A stretch of DNA of 64,000 bases from Solea solea (Eukaryota; Chordata; Actinopteri; Pleuronectiformes; Soleidae): NCBI RefSeq assembly GCF_958295425.1, contig NC_081143.1, forward strand, positions 21,277,322-21,341,321. Direction: 5' to 3'. Positions 59,158 to 64,000 of this stretch are shown piece after piece. Numbering within the stretch: the first letter of the stretch is position 1; the number at the start of each line of letters is the position of its first letter. The translations under genes were made by a program, and so were the position numbers. The notes beneath the pieces are model-generated. The model was not told where the DNA came from. It saw only the letters and a program-made list of their open reading frames with translations, and searched no databases.

Positions 59158-61513
59158 ATGATTACCATTTGTAGGACCTCAGTCCTTCTCGGGCTTGTGG
59201 TCACTGTCGCCATTGCTCAAGGTCGGGGAATTTGGAATTTGTTCAATATGACGCATTGATAATGATCAGACATGATCTGGTGTTTCATCTTAAGATACAT
59301 GTCTTTCTCCTGCTTTTTTCCATTATAGGTCAAAGCTGCTCCAAACCTGTGGCAGGACCCAACATGAAATTGAGGAACAAATTCATTCTTTCAGAAACAT
59401 TTCCAAATAACTCTAGGGTTTCCTTCGCCTGTGCTGATGGTTACATGGCTGCTGGATGGCCTCGTTTCATTACCTGTACATCTGGCACCTGGAGTCCTGT
59501 GAAGCTGATCTGCCAGAGTGAATATTTGCACTTGATTTTCATTTGCATGCACACCTTAGCAACCTCTCCTCTTCCATACATTTTCTTCTTCCTCCTCTTT
59601 GCAGCTTTATTTCAAGTGGCATCAGTAATGTTGCACAACTGCCTTCTGCTATGTCTCCAATTCTTTTATTTCATGTTTTACATCTGTAATGTTGCCTTAC
59701 CTCCCTTCTCCTCTTTCCTCATTTTTGGTGGCACTCTCTGACATAGAACCCTAAATAATGTTTTACCTATACATAAATGATCTCTTTGAAGAGTGACTGG
59801 TAAAGTATAGTGATGAGTCTGATGAGTCATCGGTGCAGTATGTTATTCAATAATTTTAATGGAGAATGTAATATATTTTATCCCTTTTTCTTCAGGATCT
59901 AACTGTGGTTATGCTGGAGAAGTTGAGTATGGAAGAGTTGATTATCCTGAAGGGAGTGAGTTTGGCGATAGACTTGTGGCATCCTGCAACACTGGGTTAG
60001 TAATAAACCAATAACAGTGGTGTTTACTGATTAGTGAAAAAATAAGTTCAAATGAATGTGTAATGACCTGTAATTCGCTCTGACAGCTGGGACCTCTGTT
60101 AAAACACAGACCTGATCATCAAGGCAAACAGTCTTGATTGTCAGTTCTCAGTTAACGGACAAGAACAGAGAGTATTAGGTCAGGTTATTAGCAGGTATTC
60201 GGTGCACACTTTGTTTCTCCACCAAAGCAGGGGGTGTGCTTGATATGGGTCGCCCTCATGTACTGTCGGCTTGCATCTCCCAGATGCTGTTGCAGGCATA
60301 TGACATGGTAGGAAACCTGACGTGCACCCTCTGCTGGATTCTAAGGGGCACTACATATGAGGTGGCAGCATATTTTGAGCGTTTTGGAAAGAAATGGTTT
60401 ATATTGAGTTATGGCTTTAAGATAATGAGAAGCTTTGAAATGCTATCCATTTAATTGTGAGAAGCATATTTTAACTCTGAAATACCAGCATTAATTGCAC
60501 TTCTATTTGGGTATTTGGTAGGACTTAGTTACTCTTCAGTTGTATCATATGAACTGAAAACTCATTTTCTTCTTCTTCTCCTCATTAGTTACAATAGGAT
60601 TGGCAGGACTACAATCTATTGTGGAGCCAGAGGGTGGATGGGCAGGCTGCCTGTATGTGAAGGTTGGTCATTTTTTGTTTTTAAAAAAAGGAAAAAAGGA
60701 AAACACTAAACAAAAATGAAAAAGCACAGTGTGTAAAATTTAGTGACATTTAACGGTGAAGTTGCATGCATGTTGCAGCTGATAATTTCACATCTAACCC
60801 TTTCCTATATAGCATAGAAACTCAACAGATCGTTTAGTTTGTTCATCATGGACCATTGTAAAAACTCATTCTGGGGTCATGAAAAACACTTCATACAGTC
60901 ACGTGACTGTACACTTGTTAAGAATAAGTATAATTTATTGTCAATGTCTGTCGAATTAGTATAATTTTAGCTAAATTAATTAAATGAATCTTTTTTTACA
61001 TTTCCATTGTAATAGTCCTTCTTCTATTACAGCGCAGGCTTGTGATCCACCACCACCACTGACAAATGGAGATTACAGTCCTAAAGTGGAAGAAGTCTAC
61101 TTTTATGAAAATATGATAATATACAGCTGTGATAAGGGTTTTGCACTTGATGGAAGTAAGTCGGCAGTATGTTCAGAGAGTGGGCAATTCATGCCACGGG
61201 ATCCTCCAGACTGTATCTGTAAGGTTTTTTTTTTTTATTGCATATTTTTAAGTATTATCTGTGTCCAAATACTCTGACAAATCAAGATTATTTTTGACAT
61301 TTGTCTTTGCTTATAATGTAGATGTTGGAGACGTTAAGTGTAAAGATCCTGGACGTTTGGCAAATGGTGAGCGGACTGCAGGTTTTCAAGCTCCCCATGG
61401 ATACTTGTCCACTGTAACGTTCCGGTGCGACTCTGGATACATCATGGTTGGAGCGGGCACCATCAGATGTGGCTTGGATAGCAACTGGTCACCTGGACTT
61501 CCACAATGTAGAT
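59158..61513 (+). CDS. Secreted or membrane CCP (sushi)-repeat protein, 5' part; RCA-type complement regulator candidate
   Basis: Coding exons 59158-59221, 59329-59517, 59896-59995, 60589-60662, 61033-61218 and 61322-61513 (phases 1, 1, 2, 1, 1, 1; GT-AG). The first gives a signal peptide (MITICRTSVLLGLVVTVAIA). Then four CCP modules of about 60 residues follow, each with four Cys and the Trp or aromatic before Cys4: CSKPV...WSPVKLIC; CGYAG...CGARGWMGRLPVC; CDPPPPLTNGDY...DPPDC; CKDPGRLANGER...NWSPGLPQC. Module 2 is split between two exons after a Gly codon, the classic position in complement-regulator genes. The last exon ends in phase 1 and no stop is seen, so the gene continues right of 61513. 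CCP proteins of this kind (factor H, C4BP, DAF/MCP-like) bind C3b or C4b. The family member cannot be told from these modules. Confidence 0.85.
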
Positions 61514-61985
61514 GTAAGTTGAACATTAAAATGGCTAAAAATCTATTATAGTGATTAATAACATCCTTACATGCGACTAGTTTTACTGGATTTCTATTTT
61601 TAGGGTATTAAATTAGGATCACTATCACCAGCCAAATGACTCATTTGTAAATATTCTCACTGTCGTTTGAAACTCTTAAATTCATATCATGAAAGTAAAG
61701 CTCCAGAATAAGTTCATACGTTTAATTAGTTTAACTTTTCTTTCACACCTTCTCTGTTTGTCCCGTAATTTTGACAAAGATAAGAAATTCATGTTTGCTT
61801 CACATCTTCTCTCCTGGTACACCTCCTCCTCCTCCTCCTCTTCCTCCCACAGTCCAAAGACATGCAGATTGTGGTTGAAGACTGTTCAGACCTTGGTCCC
61901 AGTGTCCACACTCACAGGCTCACAGGCGTGTTCTCTTTAAGTCAGTGAGGACTGACTCTGTGTTTCACTGTGAAATCAAGTTCAA

Positions 61986-62104
61986 AACTAGTACCGCGCG
62001 CGGTTCTGAACGGGTTCGAGCCGACCCACGCGGGTCGCCGTGTGCCACGGCTCCCCGCGTGCCTCGCGCTCTCACCCGTTCATTCACCGCGCGCGGTACT
62101 AGTT
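61986..62104. mobile_element. 119-bp GC-rich element with perfect 19-bp terminal inverted repeats
   Basis: AACTAGTACCGCGCGCGGT at 61986-62004 and its exact reverse complement at 62086-62104 enclose a GC- and CpG-rich centre, in strong contrast to the AT-rich surroundings. Each arm contains the inner palindrome ACCGCGCGCGGT. It could be a tiny MITE or a structural part of the repeat block that follows. Confidence 0.7.
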
Positions 62105-62160
62105 ATTTTCAGTACTAGTTATTTTCAGTACTAGTTATTTTCAGTACTAGTTATTTTCGG
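62097..62160. repeat. Tandem repeat, 4 x 16 bp
   Basis: TACTAGTTATTTTCAG repeated four times without spacing (the last unit ends CGG). The first unit overlaps the right inverted repeat at 61986-62104, so the array grew from the end of that element. Confidence 0.95.
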
Positions 62161-64000
62161 CGGCGTCCCCGTGCATGTCGATCCAAATTTCGGGGGGGAT
62201 CGGGCAACGTATGGCAAAGTTATAGGGCACTTCCTGTTTAAAATGGCCAACTTCCTGTTCGGTCAAATGCGCGTCCGTAAACGTGTTCAGGGAACTTCCC
62301 TTGTCTTACATATCAAGTTTTGTTCAGATCGGACAATCTTAGAGTTTACTTCCTGTTTCGGGCATTCCACTTCCTGTTGGGAGGTAATCTTTTGCAGACA
62401 TGCTCAGGACAGGTCCCTGGTGTCACATATAAGGTTTCGTGCAAATCGGACCACGTACGGCAAAGTTAGAGGGCACTTCCTGTTTAAAATGGCCAACTTC
62501 CTGTTCGTCTCCGTAAACATGTTCAGGGAAGGTCCAGTAACTCACATATCTAGTTTCGTGTCAATCGGACAATGTAAGACTTTACTTCCTGTTTCGGGCG
62601 TTCCACTTCCTGTAGGGAGGTGACCTTTTACGGACATGTTGAGGAAGGGTCTAGGGTCCCACATACTAAGTTTCAAGTGGATACAACAATCCCTGTTGGA
62701 GCAGCATCAAAAACTATAAATGTAATTCTGTCTGCTGTCACCAGGGGGCGCTGTATTTGAAAATGAATATTTTCATATAGACGTGTTCAGGGCCGGACTG
62801 TCATCAATCCTTGCAAGTTTGGTTCAGATCGGACCAGGATTGGCAAAGTTGTAACAGTTTGTTTTTTTAGAATTTTCTACCACCACCAGGAGGCGCTGTT
62901 TTCAAAATGTACCGTTTCAGCAACACAGTCGTCTTCAGGAACTAACCATCATCAACTATAGCAAGTTTGGTTGGGATCAGACCTTCCATCGCAAAGTTAT
63001 AAGAGTTTCATTGTCTGCTGTGAAAAATTATTATCATCTCCAATTTTGGCGCCCCCTATCTCGTACGCCATACAATATTTTAAAAAGCTTTTGATAACTT
63101 TTGATGCTCAACTCGTCTACATTGATCTCACCAAGTTTGAAGGTGATCGCCCAAAAGCTCTAGGAGGAGATAATTGAAATACAAGCTGTCGTATTGTCTG
63201 CTGTCACCAGGGGGCGCTGTTTTCGAAATTGAATATTTTCATATAGACGTCTTTAGGGCCGGACTATCATCAATCCTAGCAAGTTTAGTTCAGATCGGAC
63301 CAGGATTCGCGAAGTTGTAGCAGTTTGATTTTTTGTCCCAAAAATCCGACTTTGCGTCGTTGCCACGGCAACACCGTTAAACGATTTGTCGTCATATTGA
63401 TCACGCATCATCTACCATGTGTTTTGACTGTTGTCACCAATTTTGAGTGCGGTACGATTATCTGTGTAAAAGTTATTCCCGAAATCGTAAAAAAACTTTT
63501 TTTTTGTGTATTTTCTTTCACCACAAGGAGGCGCTGTTTTCAAACTTCACCGTTTTTTCATAGACGTCTTCAGCCATGGCCCATCATCAATGGTAGCAAG
63601 TTTGGTTCGGATCGGACCTTCCATCGCAAAGTTATAAGAGTTTTGTTTTTCTGATGCGAAACATCAGAATCATCACGGACTTTGCCGCCCCCTATCTCGT
63701 GCGCCGTGCGACATTTGAAAAAACTTTTGATACCGTGAGCTCCTCAACTGGTCCACAGGGACCTCACCAAGTTTGAAGATGATCGCACGAAAACTCTAGG
63801 AGGAGTTAGTTCAAATACCATTGCTGCGAATTCGCCAAAATCGCCCAAAAATGGCCAATCAACCCAAGATGGCGGACTTCCTGTTGGGTTTGGATCATGG
63901 TCATAATGTAATTTTTTCTTCATCCCGACCTTCTACACATGTGTACCGATTTTCGTGCATGTGCGATAATTGTGTTGTTCATGGTGAATTTTGACAGGTC
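62160..64000. repeat. Complex repeat block with ETS-like and CTCF-like motifs
   Basis: Moderately repeated phrases dominate: TTCAGATCGGACC/AAATCGGACC, GGCAAAGTTATAGGGCACTT, ACTTCCTGTT (nine times), AGGCGCTGTTTTC or GGGCGCTGT (four times), CAAGTTTGGTTCAGATCGG. A unit near 62209 recurs near 62459, about 250 bp later, and a second type from 62740 recurs near 63200 and 63520. Apparent frames are repeat sequence, not genes. It lies in the presumed next intron of the CCP gene or beyond it. Confidence 0.8.

Noticed and set aside
62171..63654. Long frames in the terminal repeat block as genes
   Set aside because: They follow repeated phrases (ETS-like and CTCF-like units) and have no protein similarity that I recognise.
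1..64000. CRISPR arrays, bacterial operons, rRNA genes
   Set aside because: Intron-rich vertebrate DNA; no such patterns seen. The only short regular array (62097-62160) has no spacers.

Overview
This is ray-finned (teleost-type) fish genomic DNA. The evidence is two vertebrate complement C3 genes cut into about 30-40 small exons each, a short-consensus-repeat (CCP/sushi) gene, and dense fish-style transposon debris: BEL/Pao, Ty3/gypsy, L2/Rex-like LINEs, Tc1/mariner, hAT, Helitron-like, MITEs, and the common repeat ending in GGATGGATG-like tails. I rebuilt exons by translating both strands, by checking splice sites and phases, and by aligning the two C3 copies to each other and to the known C3 family.

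Layout. 1-2920: the 3' part of a decayed BEL/Pao retrotransposon, itself split by a 397-bp solo LTR. 3044-17084: C3 copy A, plus strand, 32 exons in the window. They cover the equivalent of residue 415 to the stop, 1226 codons with no frameshift or stop; the first 11 exons, if they exist, lie left of the window beyond the retroelement. 17085-25320: intergenic transposon debris. 25390-52075: C3 copy B, plus strand, complete from signal peptide to stop, 42 exons summing to 4713 nt (1570 residues plus stop). 52076-58000: intergenic repeats. About 58030-61513 and onward: 5' part of a secreted CCP-repeat gene (signal peptide plus four CCP modules), probably a complement regulator, running toward the right edge. 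61980-64000: unusual repeats, namely a GC-rich element with perfect 19-bp terminal inverted repeats, a 16-bp tandem repeat, and repeats rich in ETS-like and CTCF-like motifs.

How the genes relate. C3 is the central complement protein. Furin-type cleavage gives beta and alpha chains, a C3 convertase removes the C3a anaphylatoxin, and an internal thioester (GCGEQ) attaches C3b to targets; a His 116 residues after the thioester Cys steers the chemistry to hydroxyls. Copy A keeps every one of these features. Copy B keeps the thioester and the tetrabasic site but has lost the whole anaphylatoxin exon and has Tyr in place of the catalytic His. The lost exon is phase 1-1, so the reading frame continues. 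Copy B therefore looks like an expressed-type C3 paralogue that cannot release C3a and should have altered thioester chemistry; this is the most notable result of the window. Copies A and B are almost identical, introns included, over exons 37-40, which suggests recent gene conversion. The neighbouring CCP gene could encode a regulator of the same pathway.
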